Assembly: GCF_000196795.1 (NCBI RefSeq) | Contig: NC_014259.1 | Span: forward strand, 2,976,001 to 3,040,000 | Source of the DNA: Acinetobacter oleivorans DR1 | GTDB lineage: Bacteria > Pseudomonadota > Gammaproteobacteria > Pseudomonadales > Moraxellaceae | Length of the DNA stretch: 64,000 nt | Direction: 5' to 3' | Part shown: piece after piece, positions 45,597 through 54,200 of the stretch | How the letters are laid out: the number at the start of each line of letters is the position of its first letter | Numbering within the stretch: position 1 is the stretch's first letter | The notes under the pieces: generated by a model | What the model was told of the DNA's origin: nothing | The model's input: the letters and a program-made list of their open reading frames with translations, nothing else | Database searches by the model: none | Translations under genes and position numbers: made by a program

Positions 45597-45848
45597 TTAA
45601 TGGTCGCTATGTTCATCAGGAGGAACTTCGGTAATTCTACCCCCTCGAGCTAAAAATGCAGCAACTTCATCTTCCAACGCTTGGCGCTGTTTCTGTTTAG
45701 CAGTTACAGTCAGCGTTTCTGCCTCAGCAAGGTCAGTATCACTCAAACTGCCTGCTTCTTCATCAGCTGCACCGCTTTCGGCTGCTTTCGCTTCATCTTC
45801 ATCTACAGCAGAATCTTCTGCATCTTCATAATCATTGATATCTGACAT
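45597..45848 (-). CDS. SutA-like transcription factor
   Basis: 83 residues. An acidic, disordered N-terminal half (Asp/Glu/Ala rich, about 1-48) is followed by a short basic helix AKQKQRQALEDEVAAFLARGG and a tail RITEVPPDE. This is the architecture and core motif of SutA, the small protein that binds RNA polymerase with the housekeeping sigma factor and raises transcription of ribosomal and other genes in slow-growing Pseudomonas aeruginosa. Assignment is from motif memory. The acidic N-terminus is shorter than in Pseudomonas. Confidence 0.7.
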   Translation of the reverse strand: MSDINDYEDAEDSAVDEDEAKAAESGAADEEAGSLSDTDLAEAETLTVTAKQKQRQALEDEVAAFLARGGRITEVPPDEHSDH

Positions 45849-46055
45849 TTCACACTCCCCACAATGATTTTTATTGCATCATCGCTATGGTTCCAAGACC
45901 TCAGAAATTTAGCAATCTCTTTGCATTTAGCAAAGAGCCAAATTGGTCAATTCCGTATCTTTTATGACCAAATTGGTAATGATATATAAATGATTGTTCA
46001 AAAAATATCTACTGGTATTTAATTCACTCAGTAGAGTATAGACCCAGTAAATATT

Positions 46056-47288
46056 TTAATGCCTATAGCGGGTACTTTGTAAAGCCCCTAAACCATTTGC
46101 TTGTTGCATAAATCGGTCTTTTAAAACCGGAGTCAGCTCAACTTGCTTAAGCCCCATATTGCGAGCCCACACGACTGGAAATAGCTCACTACTTTCAAGC
46201 CAACCAATTGCCGACATGCTATGCATCATTGCATCATTCTGACCTTTACGGCGATGTTCATAGCGCAATAAAGTTTGCTCATGAGCCCATACTCCACGGT
46301 TTAAATCATGAAGCAATACATCACACAGTACTGCGGCATCAAGACAGCCAATATTTACCCCTTGCCCAGCAAGTGGGTGAATCACATGTGCCGCATCACC
46401 AATCAAAGCTAAACCTGCTTTTACATATTGTTTTGCAGCGCGAGCTTTGAGCAGAAATTGTGCTCTTGAACGAACCTCTAACACCTCACCCAACATGTGT
46501 TGACTTTCTTGAGTTAAAAGCTGCATAAAGGCGGCATCGTTTAAAGCTGAATATTCATCGGCATAATCATCTGGTAGTGTCCAGACAATCGATTGCCAAT
46601 ATCCATTTTCCGTTTCTTCAAGACTTGCCATTGGTAAATATGCCAAAGGTCCAGTAGGTAGGAAAATTTGGCGGGCAACATAATGATGAGGCTTTGCTGT
46701 TCTGATTGCACAGCTAATGGCTGCTTGTTTGTAATCTAGTACATCAAGGTCAATAAAAGCCTGTTCGCGCACAAATGAATTCGCACCATCTGCACCAATA
46801 AGCAGTTTAGTTTTAAGTGTAGTACCATCTGCTAATTGAATATGCCAACATCCAACACCCTGTTCAATACGTGTAACACGAACTTGAGTACGGTAATCTG
46901 TAAGCTGCTGCAACATTTTTTGCTGAATAGCAACATTCAGTACACTGGGCTCCACCATAGAACCCAAGGCTTGCTCAGCTAAAGGCTGACGTGCAGAGTC
47001 TTGACCAAAATTAATTTCACCGTAGCCATTAAGATTCCAGACCTGCATGCCTGTATAAGGCATTTGGCGTGCGAGATCATCCCAAACATTTACCGTTTTA
47101 AGCAAATGAATGGTCGCTTGGCTAAGTGCTAAAACACGTGGATTCATCACGCTTAATGTTTTCTCAACATCAAGCACCGGAGCCGCATCAAGCACTGTGG
47201 GTTGTACGCCACCTTGCGCAAGTAATAAAGCAGTTAAACCACCAACCAATCCACCACCAACAATGACGACATCCAACACTTCACTCAT
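46056..47288 (-). CDS. UbiH/UbiF/VisC-family FAD hydroxylase
   Basis: 410 residues. DVVIVGGGLVGGLTALLLAQGG (5-26) binds FAD, LIGADGANSFVREQ is near 162-175 and ALIGDAAHVIHPLAGQGVNIG near 285-305 is the ubiquinone-hydroxylase signature. The enzyme adds a ring hydroxyl in ubiquinone biosynthesis, most likely the UbiI/VisC (C5) or UbiF (C6) step. Motifs alone cannot decide. Its start overlaps the end of ubiH by four bases. Gene order with ubiH, pepP and ygfB is conserved in gammaproteobacteria. Confidence 0.88.
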   Translation of the reverse strand: MSEVLDVVIVGGGLVGGLTALLLAQGGVQPTVLDAAPVLDVEKTLSVMNPRVLALSQATIHLLKTVNVWDDLARQMPYTGMQVWNLNGYGEINFGQDSARQPLAEQALGSMVEPSVLNVAIQQKMLQQLTDYRTQVRVTRIEQGVGCWHIQLADGTTLKTKLLIGADGANSFVREQAFIDLDVLDYKQAAISCAIRTAKPHHYVARQIFLPTGPLAYLPMASLEETENGYWQSIVWTLPDDYADEYSALNDAAFMQLLTQESQHMLGEVLEVRSRAQFLLKARAAKQYVKAGLALIGDAAHVIHPLAGQGVNIGCLDAAVLCDVLLHDLNRGVWAHEQTLLRYEHRRKGQNDAMMHSMSAIGWLESSELFPVVWARNMGLKQVELTPVLKDRFMQQANGLGALQSTRYRH

Positions 47289-48493
47289 GCTTTTAACCCC
47301 ATTGCATAGTTAGCCACCAATGGTTTTACACCTGGAATGACATCAAACGCAATTAATCCCGTATTACGAATTAATTTTAATAATGGATTTTGGTTACTAA
47401 AACCACGAACTACAGTGTCACAGAACTTAATTACGCGCTGCTGATCTGATAAACGAGCTTGCTCATAGGCCAGTAAGTTATCAGGGTTACCTAAATCATC
47501 AGAAGTAGTTAATTGGTTCACTAAATAACGTACTAAAACATCTGCATCACGTAAGCACAAATTAAAACCTTGCCCTGCAACCGGATGAATTGTGTGTGCT
47601 GCATTACCCATTAAAATAACGCGGCCCACAGCTTGTTTATGTGCAAGCACTTGCGAAAGTGGATAGCTAAAACGTTTACCTGTTTTTTCAAATTTACCCG
47701 CTCGGTCGCCGTAAGTTTGTTGCAAGGCACTTAAAAAGTGCTGGTCATTTTCATCGCCCAACCATTCATTTTCAGTGCCTTTTTTCACAGGCCATACCAC
47801 TGAGCGGCGGTACTCACCCGGTAACGGTAATAAGGCTAAAGGACCTAATGCGCTAAACCGTTCAAAACCTATCTGTTCATGTGGTTTGGATGTCTGAACC
47901 GTAGTCACAATTGCAACCTGATCATAATCGTGAACATCCACACCCACGCCAATTGCCTGACGACAAAAAGAATCACGTCCATCAGCTGCAATTAATAATT
48001 TTGACTCAAGTTTTAAAGTTTCCTCACCACGCAAAGCTTGAATATGTACTTGCTCGGCATCTTGAGTTAAAGCGGTAACCTGTACACCATCAATGAGTTC
48101 AATCAAAGGTTGCTGACGCACTTGAGTTAACAACACACGACCAAGCCAAGCATTTTCAATTACCTGACCAAAGCTTTCGACTTTCTCTTGTTCTGCAATT
48201 AAACGTGCTTTACCAAAACTGCCTTGCTCAGTAATGTGGACTTGCAAAATTGGGGTCGCATGTTGCTGTAATGCATCCCATAACCCTAGCTTCTGATAAA
48301 TCTGTACGCTACGACGCGATAAAGCCGTATTACGCGCATCAAAACTCGAATGGTAAGGAGCAACATTTTGATCATCATAGTTTGGGTATTTCACAGCTTC
48401 TAATAGCTTTACCGCAATATTAGCCTTCGCGAGCATGAGTGAAAGGCTCAAACCCACCATTCCCCCACCTACAATAATCACTTGTTGTTGCAT
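47285..48493 (-). CDS. ubiH: 2-octaprenyl-6-methoxyphenol hydroxylase
   Basis: 402 residues. FAD-binding start QVIIVGGGMVGLSLSLMLAKA (4-24), LIAADGRDSFCRQ near 167-179 and ILMGNAAHTIHPVAGQGFNLCLRD near 273-296. It lies between pepP and the second hydroxylase, the usual place of ubiH. It hydroxylates C1 of the ubiquinone ring precursor in the Ubi complex and needs O2. It shares a transcript with both neighbours (31 bases from pepP). Confidence 0.9.
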   Translation of the reverse strand: MQQQVIIVGGGMVGLSLSLMLAKANIAVKLLEAVKYPNYDDQNVAPYHSSFDARNTALSRRSVQIYQKLGLWDALQQHATPILQVHITEQGSFGKARLIAEQEKVESFGQVIENAWLGRVLLTQVRQQPLIELIDGVQVTALTQDAEQVHIQALRGEETLKLESKLLIAADGRDSFCRQAIGVGVDVHDYDQVAIVTTVQTSKPHEQIGFERFSALGPLALLPLPGEYRRSVVWPVKKGTENEWLGDENDQHFLSALQQTYGDRAGKFEKTGKRFSYPLSQVLAHKQAVGRVILMGNAAHTIHPVAGQGFNLCLRDADVLVRYLVNQLTTSDDLGNPDNLLAYEQARLSDQQRVIKFCDTVVRGFSNQNPLLKLIRNTGLIAFDVIPGVKPLVANYAMGLKA

Positions 48494-48524
48494 CGAGTTT
48501 TGCTCCTTTGGCGAATACGTTTAA

Positions 48525-49844
48525 TTATGCTTTAGCTTGCGCCATTAAATGTTCAATATCTGCAATATCTTTAACCACATTAGCAGTTAAAACTCGTGGT
48601 CCTTTCGAAGTTGCGACCACATCATCTTCAATACGGATACCAATACCACGCCATTTTTCATCTACAGTTTCATCATCTGGTGCGATGTATAAACCAGGTT
48701 CAACTGTAATGACCATACCCTCTTCATATTGACGCCAGTCTTCTCCTTTTTTGTAAGACCCGACATCGTGTACATCCATTCCTAGCCAATGACCTGTGCC
48801 ATGCATATAAAACTGACGATATGCTTCGGTTTCAATGAGTTCGTTAACATCACCTTTGAGCAAACCTAAATTAACTAGACCTTCAGTTAAAATTTTAACT
48901 GCTATTTCATGAGGTTCACGGTATGAATTACCAATACGAACTGCGTCAATCGCTGCATATTGGGCAGCCAATACAACTTCATATAATGCTTTTTGCTCAG
49001 CACTAAATTTACCATTGACCGGAAAAGTACGGGTAATATCCGAAGCATAGAATTCATATTCACATGCAGCATCAATTAAGACTAAATCACCATCTTTGAG
49101 TGGCTTGTTATTTTCAACATAATGTAAAACACAAGCATTAGCCCCACCGCCTACAATACTGTTATAAGACGGAACACAACCATTTTTCCCAAAAATATAA
49201 TTGAGTTCAGCTTCAAGAGCATATTCCATCATTTCTGGGTGTACCGTTTGCATCGCACGCGTATGCGCTTCAGCACTAATATTTGCAGCAATTTGCATTA
49301 GCTCAAGTTCTTGTGGTGACTTAACTAAACGCATTTCATCAACAATACGGTCGAGCTGTAGCAATTGAGCGGGAGCGTTTTCATGTCGGTGCTCGGCATC
49401 TGCTTTTTTAATCCACTGGCTCACGCGCGCGTCAAACTCAGCATCGTGCCCAATCCGATAATAAAGACGCTCTTTATTTAATAATTTTTCAATAATTTCT
49501 TCATCAAGCAAATCAATTACATATGCTTCATCAGCATCGTAGTCTTCAACTGCACCATCAACTCCGGCACGAAAACCATTCCAGATTTCCATCTCGCGAT
49601 TACGTTCACGGCAAAAAAGACTATAGCTATATTCTTCATCGTCGAAGGTTTCAATGACAGCAACTGCCTCAGGCTCAGCAAAGCCCGTCAAATAGAAAAA
49701 ACTACTATCGGCACGGAATTTATAATCCGCATCACGATTACGGTACATTTCCTCACGTGTTGCAATAATTGCAATGCTGTTTGGACCCATTTTTTCTGCC
49801 AAACGGTCTCTACGATGTCGAAAATCAGCTTGAGGCAATTTCAT
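48525..49844 (-). CDS. pepP: Xaa-Pro aminopeptidase (aminopeptidase P)
   Basis: 439 residues. An N-terminal creatinase-like domain (to about 165) is followed by the pita-bread catalytic domain. Metal ligands are visible in LVLIDAACEYEFYASDITR (two Asp near 257 and 268), HGTGHWLGMDVHD (His near 351), TVEPGLY (Glu near 381) and GIRIEDD (Glu near 404). The enzyme removes the N-terminal residue before proline and binds two Mn ions. Length equals E. coli PepP (441). Confidence 0.93.
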   Translation of the reverse strand: MKLPQADFRHRRDRLAEKMGPNSIAIIATREEMYRNRDADYKFRADSSFFYLTGFAEPEAVAVIETFDDEEYSYSLFCRERNREMEIWNGFRAGVDGAVEDYDADEAYVIDLLDEEIIEKLLNKERLYYRIGHDAEFDARVSQWIKKADAEHRHENAPAQLLQLDRIVDEMRLVKSPQELELMQIAANISAEAHTRAMQTVHPEMMEYALEAELNYIFGKNGCVPSYNSIVGGGANACVLHYVENNKPLKDGDLVLIDAACEYEFYASDITRTFPVNGKFSAEQKALYEVVLAAQYAAIDAVRIGNSYREPHEIAVKILTEGLVNLGLLKGDVNELIETEAYRQFYMHGTGHWLGMDVHDVGSYKKGEDWRQYEEGMVITVEPGLYIAPDDETVDEKWRGIGIRIEDDVVATSKGPRVLTANVVKDIADIEHLMAQAKA

Positions 49845-49911
49845 AATGATCTACTTGATTTAGAATTTTAAAGTCAAAAAATAAAATACAACCAATAACA
49901 CATCGCCTCAA

Positions 49912-50541
49912 TTAGCTTGGGCGATGTGGAGTAAACATTTCTACAATATTTTGTTCTGTGTCTACAGCAGCAGATTTACTTTTTGCATGAAATTTTTTCA
50001 ATAAAGAACTTTCAGCTACAGTAATTTTTTTTCTGCCAATAGACAAACTTACAGGAATTAAGCGTACAAATTCATATAACTCTTCGTAGCTGCTTTCACC
50101 TTCTTCATCATTGTCAGAGTCTTCAAATTCGACTGCTGCAATATCTTGAAGGTTCTCAATCAACTCAAGTTCATCTGGACGAATATGACCCGATGCCAAT
50201 CCAAAACCTAATACAACGCCTGCACACCAATCTGATAAAGCTTGTACACGCTCTTGAAGTAGATGGTCATCGTCAGGAAGCATAGGTAAATAATCTAATT
50301 CATCTTCAGATAACGCATGAATAACATCTTCTGCTTCATCAGTTAAAAGCGTTAGAGCATCTTCACTTAACTCTGGCACATTAAGGGTTGTTAAAATTTG
50401 TGACCATTGTTCACGCGTTGGCGCTTCTGTCACACAAACAATACCTGTTAATAGACCATGTAACTCACTAGGGCTTGAAATTTCTTCAATTCCTTCAAAA
50501 TGAGCGTTCCAATCTGTCCAGCCTGAAATATCGTCTTGCAT
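49912..50541 (-). CDS. YgfB/YecA-family protein (UPF0149)
   Basis: 209 residues from the ATG at 50541 (a TTG four codons earlier is possible). It matches UPF0149: SPSELHGLLTGIVC near 25-38, WCAGVVLGFGLASG near 105-118 and a late YEELYEFVRLIPVSL. It is a helical, acidic protein with a divergent 50-residue tail. YgfB in Pseudomonas is linked to regulation of amidase and beta-lactam resistance. It is the first gene of the ygfB-pepP-ubiH operon and divergent from the zapA operon. Confidence 0.85.
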   Translation of the reverse strand: MQDDISGWTDWNAHFEGIEEISSPSELHGLLTGIVCVTEAPTREQWSQILTTLNVPELSEDALTLLTDEAEDVIHALSEDELDYLPMLPDDDHLLQERVQALSDWCAGVVLGFGLASGHIRPDELELIENLQDIAAVEFEDSDNDEEGESSYEELYEFVRLIPVSLSIGRKKITVAESSLLKKFHAKSKSAAVDTEQNIVEMFTPHRPS

Positions 50542-50605
50542 TCGTTTATCCAATCTCTATACTTTGTATATATTACCTTTGATTGCAATTCTGTGCGACC
50601 TCGTT

Positions 50606-51166
50606 ATGTTAGAACAATTACAGCGGCTACAAGCGCATATTAGCGTATTAAAAACACGCTTACATCATTTAGAGAGTGAACATGCGGCACTCTCAGAAGC
50701 TAAAGAACTGGCTGAAACAGAGCATCACGCACAAGTTGTGCAAAAAAATAGTATTATCACTAAAAAACAAGAGGAAATTGAGTCGGTAACTGAGCAACTA
50801 TCTCAGTTAAAAGGTCAATTTCAACAGTTGAATCAGGATGCTAACACACTTGCGGAACGTTATAGCCGATTAGAAAAAAGTACGACTGATTTAAAAAATC
50901 GTTTTCAAGAAATTCTTGCCGAACGTAATGAATTACGTGTTGCAAAAGAAAAGTTACAAGCCCACCAGCGCCAAACTCAACAAGAGCTTCATGATTTACA
51001 ACAAGATCGTGATCGTTTGTTACAAAAAAATGAGCTTGCTAAATCAAAAGTTGAAGCGATTATTCAACGTTTAGGAATTTTAGGCACTGCTCAAGATCAG
51101 CATGCTCAAGAAATTCAGCAGCTTGCCCATCCTAATGCTGAAACTGGTGAGGAGACCCAATCATGA
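50606..51166 (+). CDS. Coiled-coil protein upstream of zapA
   Basis: 186 residues from the ATG at 50606. Almost the entire chain is a heptad-rich coiled coil (MLEQLQRLQAHISVLKTRL and onward) with many Gln, Glu and Leu. No membrane segment. In many gammaproteobacteria a small coiled-coil protein of the TIGR02449/ZapB-like type precedes zapA. This longer version may serve the same division-ring function, but that is inference. Its stop overlaps the zapA start by four bases, indicating coupling. Confidence 0.75.
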   Translation: MLEQLQRLQAHISVLKTRLHHLESEHAALSEAKELAETEHHAQVVQKNSIITKKQEEIESVTEQLSQLKGQFQQLNQDANTLAERYSRLEKSTTDLKNRFQEILAERNELRVAKEKLQAHQRQTQQELHDLQQDRDRLLQKNELAKSKVEAIIQRLGILGTAQDQHAQEIQQLAHPNAETGEETQS

Positions 51167-51447
51167 GTGAACAAGTCATGGTAGAGCTTAGGCTGATTGA
51201 GCAGACCTTTAGACTCGCGACTACTTTAGACAAAAAAGATGAACTTGAACGCGCAGCAGAACTTCTCAATGAGAAATTTAATGAGATGCGTCGTAGTGCT
51301 CCACGTGTTGAGCACAACAAACTGGTCATTATGGTTGCTCTACAATTGACTCAAGAAGTACTGAGCCTTAATAAGTCTTTGCAAGAATACACTCACTGTG
51401 AACGTTTACTGCAAACGATATTGGATGATGTTGAACAAATTGTTTAA
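51163..51447 (+). CDS. zapA: Cell division protein ZapA
   Basis: 94 residues. The N-terminal beta-rich part MVELRLIEQTFRLATT is followed by ELERAAELLNEKFNEMR and a C-terminal coiled coil, the ZapA plan. ZapA cross-links FtsZ filaments at mid-cell. It sits upstream of the 6S RNA gene as in E. coli, and a terminator separates the two. Confidence 0.88.
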   Translation: MSEQVMVELRLIEQTFRLATTLDKKDELERAAELLNEKFNEMRRSAPRVEHNKLVIMVALQLTQEVLSLNKSLQEYTHCERLLQTILDDVEQIV

Positions 51448-51462
51448 ATAAATTATCTATAC

Positions 51463-51505
51463 AAAAACGCCTTGCTCTATGAATAATAGATGCAAGGCGT
51501 TTTTT
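51463..51505 (+). terminator. Terminator after zapA
   Basis: Perfect 13-base arms AAAAACGCCTTGC and GCAAGGCGTTTTT with a 17-base loop and T-run. Confidence 0.92.
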
Positions 51506-51633
51506 ATTGGCACTATTAAGTGTAATTGAAATTACTTTATGCCTGTTAATGTACAAAGCTTCATCAAACGCAAACTAAGTTTACAGTTCCAGAGGTTTAG
51601 GTGATTGCCAACATGGTCAGATCGGTTATACTT

Positions 51634-51826
51634 AAACTGTCTCTGGGATGTTCGCCAGCGGGTCTATTCCCCTGCCGATACTTAAACTTATGGATGTGTT
51701 CTGTATATTTAGAGTGTATGCCTACCCTCGTGTAGGAAACCCAGCAAGTATACGTCGCGTCCACCTTGAACTCATCGGGTTCAGGGTAACGACACATGCA
51801 GCGGCATCTTCGGAGCATTTAGTTTT
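51634..51826 (+). ncRNA. ssrS: 6S RNA
   Basis: About 190 nt. Closing stem TCTCTGGGATG with CATCTTCGGAG, the conserved TTCGCCAGCGGG and CCCCTGCCGATA segments on the left, ACCTTGAACTCATCGGGTTCAGGGTAACGACACATGCAGCGG-type blocks on the right (given here in outline), and a large central bubble. Position between zapA and ygfA is universal for gammaproteobacterial 6S RNA. It binds RNA polymerase holoenzyme in stationary phase. Exact ends are estimated from the closing stem. Confidence 0.93.
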
Positions 51827-51952
51827 AGCTTTAAGAAAAATTCAAAATATTTATTTTAATTTAGCTCTCCATACAGACCTTTCAGTCTAAAATTTTCTTT
51901 TTAAACATTAAATTGCAGCTTAGCTGATTAATCTACTCCGCCCTCTCTAATA

Positions 51953-52273
51953 TTATTTTTTATTTCTACTCAGACACTCTTCATACCAGCCTGTTTGAAA
52001 ATCTTCTATTGCCTTTCTTTTAAAGAAACTGGTTCTAAATACTTTGGCAGAGTAAGCCGAATTAATTAGATCTTGGTAAAGTTGTTTGGCTTTTGGATCT
52101 TCCAGACCATTCGCTATCTGTTGCAGATCTTGAGATGGAACTTTTTGTTGACGTGCTTCCATGACAGTATAAGCGACTTTTTTTACTACATTACAAATAT
52201 CAGGATCACTTACATTGTCGTCGGCATGACATCCTAAAGCTAAAAAACCAAGAAAAAATAATTTAAACTTCAT
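51953..52273 (-). CDS. Small secreted protein, unknown
   Basis: 106 residues. Signal peptide MKFKLFFLGFLALGCHA, in which the Cys could also be part of a weak lipobox (LGC). The mature protein is helical, with VKKVAYTVMEARQQK, then DLQQIANGLEDPKAKQLYQDLI and three cysteines. No known family. It is one of three small envelope-type genes inserted between ssrS and ygfA on the minus strand. Confidence 0.65.
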   Translation of the reverse strand: MKFKLFFLGFLALGCHADDNVSDPDICNVVKKVAYTVMEARQQKVPSQDLQQIANGLEDPKAKQLYQDLINSAYSAKVFRTSFFKRKAIEDFQTGWYEECLSRNKK

Positions 52274-52365
52274 GACCCTACCTTATTTTTATAGTTTGAA
52301 ATTTATAACAAAATTTAATTATAAAAAAAGAAATAGAAGATTTCTTACTATTTCTTTTTAAAAGA

Positions 52366-52479
52366 TTACGCTGGATTAATCACATAAAAATAAATAATAA
52401 GTCCAGCTAAAACAGTTGAAGCAATCGTTAAGTAAGTACCAACCGTATTAAAACTCTGTAAGAATTTCAAGATTTCCAT
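52366..52479 (-). CDS. Small single-pass membrane protein, 37 residues
   Basis: The frame starts MEILKFLQSFNTVGTYLTIA and continues with ASTVLAGLIIYFYVINPA to the stop. GGGGGG precedes the ATG by six to eleven bases as ribosome binding site. Residues 14-34 form one hydrophobic helix. Too short for routine gene finders. It sits in the same-strand interval between two small secreted-protein genes. Confidence 0.6.
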   Translation of the reverse strand: MEILKFLQSFNTVGTYLTIASTVLAGLIIYFYVINPA

Positions 52480-52592
52480 ATCTAGCCCCCCCTAAATTAA
52501 CAACTATAAAGACAAAATGAAATTTACCACAACTTAATAATGCCAATCAATTCACACTTATCGGATTTTTTGAGATTAAAAACATCAATTAA

Positions 52593-52937
52593 TTATTGGT
52601 TACACCGAATTGCAAAGGCATCTTTGTAGTAATCAGTTGCACTCTTCAAATCTGACAATAATTTTTCTTCGGTATAAGGTTTAGGTGAAATTTTAATTAA
52701 TGCAGGCATATATTGGGTCTTATAAACCTCAGGATAATCATGGCACAAGATTTTGACTTTAACTTCTTGTGGTGTATTCGGATTATCCAGTTGATCTAAA
52801 AACTCTCCAATTTTACGGTCAGACTCTTCAAATTGAGCTTTATAGTCAACTTCAGCAGCTTCAGGTTCTGTTTGTTTTGTACACCCGCCTAGCATCAATA
52901 CGGCGCTTATTGTAATGGTTAAAATTTTTAACTTCAT
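52593..52937 (-). CDS. Small lipoprotein, unknown
   Basis: 114 residues. Signal MKLKILTITISAVLMLGGC is a clear lipoprotein signal (lipobox LGGC, Cys19). The mature 96 residues begin acidic, then a helical domain with two cysteines (KILCHDYPEVYK near 65 and the last-but-two residue) likely to form a disulfide. No known domain. Its ORFan look suggests an accessory envelope function. Confidence 0.7.
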   Translation of the reverse strand: MKLKILTITISAVLMLGGCTKQTEPEAAEVDYKAQFEESDRKIGEFLDQLDNPNTPQEVKVKILCHDYPEVYKTQYMPALIKISPKPYTEEKLLSDLKSATDYYKDAFAIRCNQ

Positions 52938-53160
52938 AGGCTTAACAATTTCACATTCATCCTTTTAAATATTCTTATCTGATTAAATGTAAATAAATAC
53001 TGGTAATACGTAAAGAAATAGAATTTTTTATCGCTAAAGAACATACTTCGCATCAAGTAAATTTAAAGTTATTTCTTAATTAGTCCTCTATTTCCATAAA
53101 ACTTAAGAAAAATAGGTATAATTTTGCTCGACAGACCTCAAATCTTTGTTAGATTTACAC

Positions 53161-53745
53161 ATGAATGAACTTAGTTTTATTAGAAAAAATTTAAGATCTA
53201 AAAGGCGCTCTTTGTCCCCCTTAGAGCAAAAAAAAGCTCAGCTTAATGTTCTGCGTCATTTAAACAGTCTTGCTATTTTTCATTCATCAAAAAAAATTGG
53301 TTTATACCTGCACGCCTTCGGAGAAGTTCATACAGATCTGATCATAAAGTTATGTTTTCAAAAAAATAAACAAGTTTATTTACCTATGATTTGTTCTATG
53401 AATCAACATTTAGTTTGGGTAAAAATATCTAGAAACCAATATTTTAATCGACGTTTTTCTCATCATCCATTGGGTATGAAAGAACCCATGGCAACAAGAG
53501 GAAAACATGTATCAAAACTTGATTTACTGTTAATGCCACTTTTAGCTTGTGATCAATACGGTACGCGTATTGGTATGGGAGGCGGCTATTATGACCGTAC
53601 ATTGGCTAGTGCAAAACATAAGCCTTATCGTTTGGGAATGGCTCATCAATTTCAATTTATTGAGCATACTTTAAAACGTCAAAGCTGGGATCAACCCTTA
53701 GATGCTTTACTCACCCCTCAACATATTTATTGTTTTAAAAGATAA
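53161..53745 (+). CDS. ygfA: 5-formyltetrahydrofolate cyclo-ligase
   Basis: 194 residues from the ATG at 53161. A TTG five codons earlier also opens the frame. FIRKNLRSKRRSLSPLEQ at the start supplies the substrate-binding basic residues, DLLLMPLLACDQYGTRIGMGGGYYDRTL near 122-149 is the ATP-binding signature. It converts 5-formyl-THF to methenyl-THF. The zapA-ssrS-ygfA order of E. coli is kept, although about 1.3 kb of small genes separates 6S RNA from ygfA, so the usual 6S-ygfA co-transcription is broken. Confidence 0.92.
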   Translation: MNELSFIRKNLRSKRRSLSPLEQKKAQLNVLRHLNSLAIFHSSKKIGLYLHAFGEVHTDLIIKLCFQKNKQVYLPMICSMNQHLVWVKISRNQYFNRRFSHHPLGMKEPMATRGKHVSKLDLLLMPLLACDQYGTRIGMGGGYYDRTLASAKHKPYRLGMAHQFQFIEHTLKRQSWDQPLDALLTPQHIYCFKR

Positions 53746-54200
53746 TATTTATATGAAAATTTATAAAACTTAAAATATATCCTTTTACTTTTTAGTCCCT
53801 TAAAACGAAAAAGTAACCACCCTAAGGATGGTTACTTCTACGTGACAGACCGATTTACCAACTTATAGTAACACGGCTATTTAATGTTCAATATTAAATA
53901 AGTTTTGCATTATTGTTAATTATACAATGCCGATAAACGACATAAGAAAATGGTTATTTTCCATCCAAACGTCTTTTTTACTATATGAATATTTCATAAT
54001 TATTAAGCTAAATTACCTATCCTTTCTACAAAATTTTATTCTTCTTAAGAATTAATCCGTTGATTCATAATATTTTAATAAAAAAGTTGACCAAATTAGT
54101 CATTTTTTCCACATTTTCTATAGAGAGGCCCTTGTAATTTTTGAAATACACATCACTATAAAAAACATGGCAACCTCGTTGTCACTCATTAGGAGTGCCC
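53746..54200. other. ygfA-lon intergenic region
   Basis: Contains the hairpin at 53811-53837 and about 360 bases of AT-rich sequence upstream of lon. The lon promoter must lie here. TTGTAA ... TATAAA near 54133-54163 is one weak candidate, and I see no convincing heat-shock sigma site. Confidence 0.4.
53811..53837 (+). terminator. Hairpin after ygfA
   Basis: AAGTAACCA and TGGTTACTT, plus an inner CC/GG pair around TAA. Only a weak T-run follows. Confidence 0.65.

Noticed and set aside
54133..54163. Heat-shock (sigma-32) promoter upstream of lon
   Set aside because: No match to the CTTGAA/CCCCAT consensus with proper spacing could be seen.
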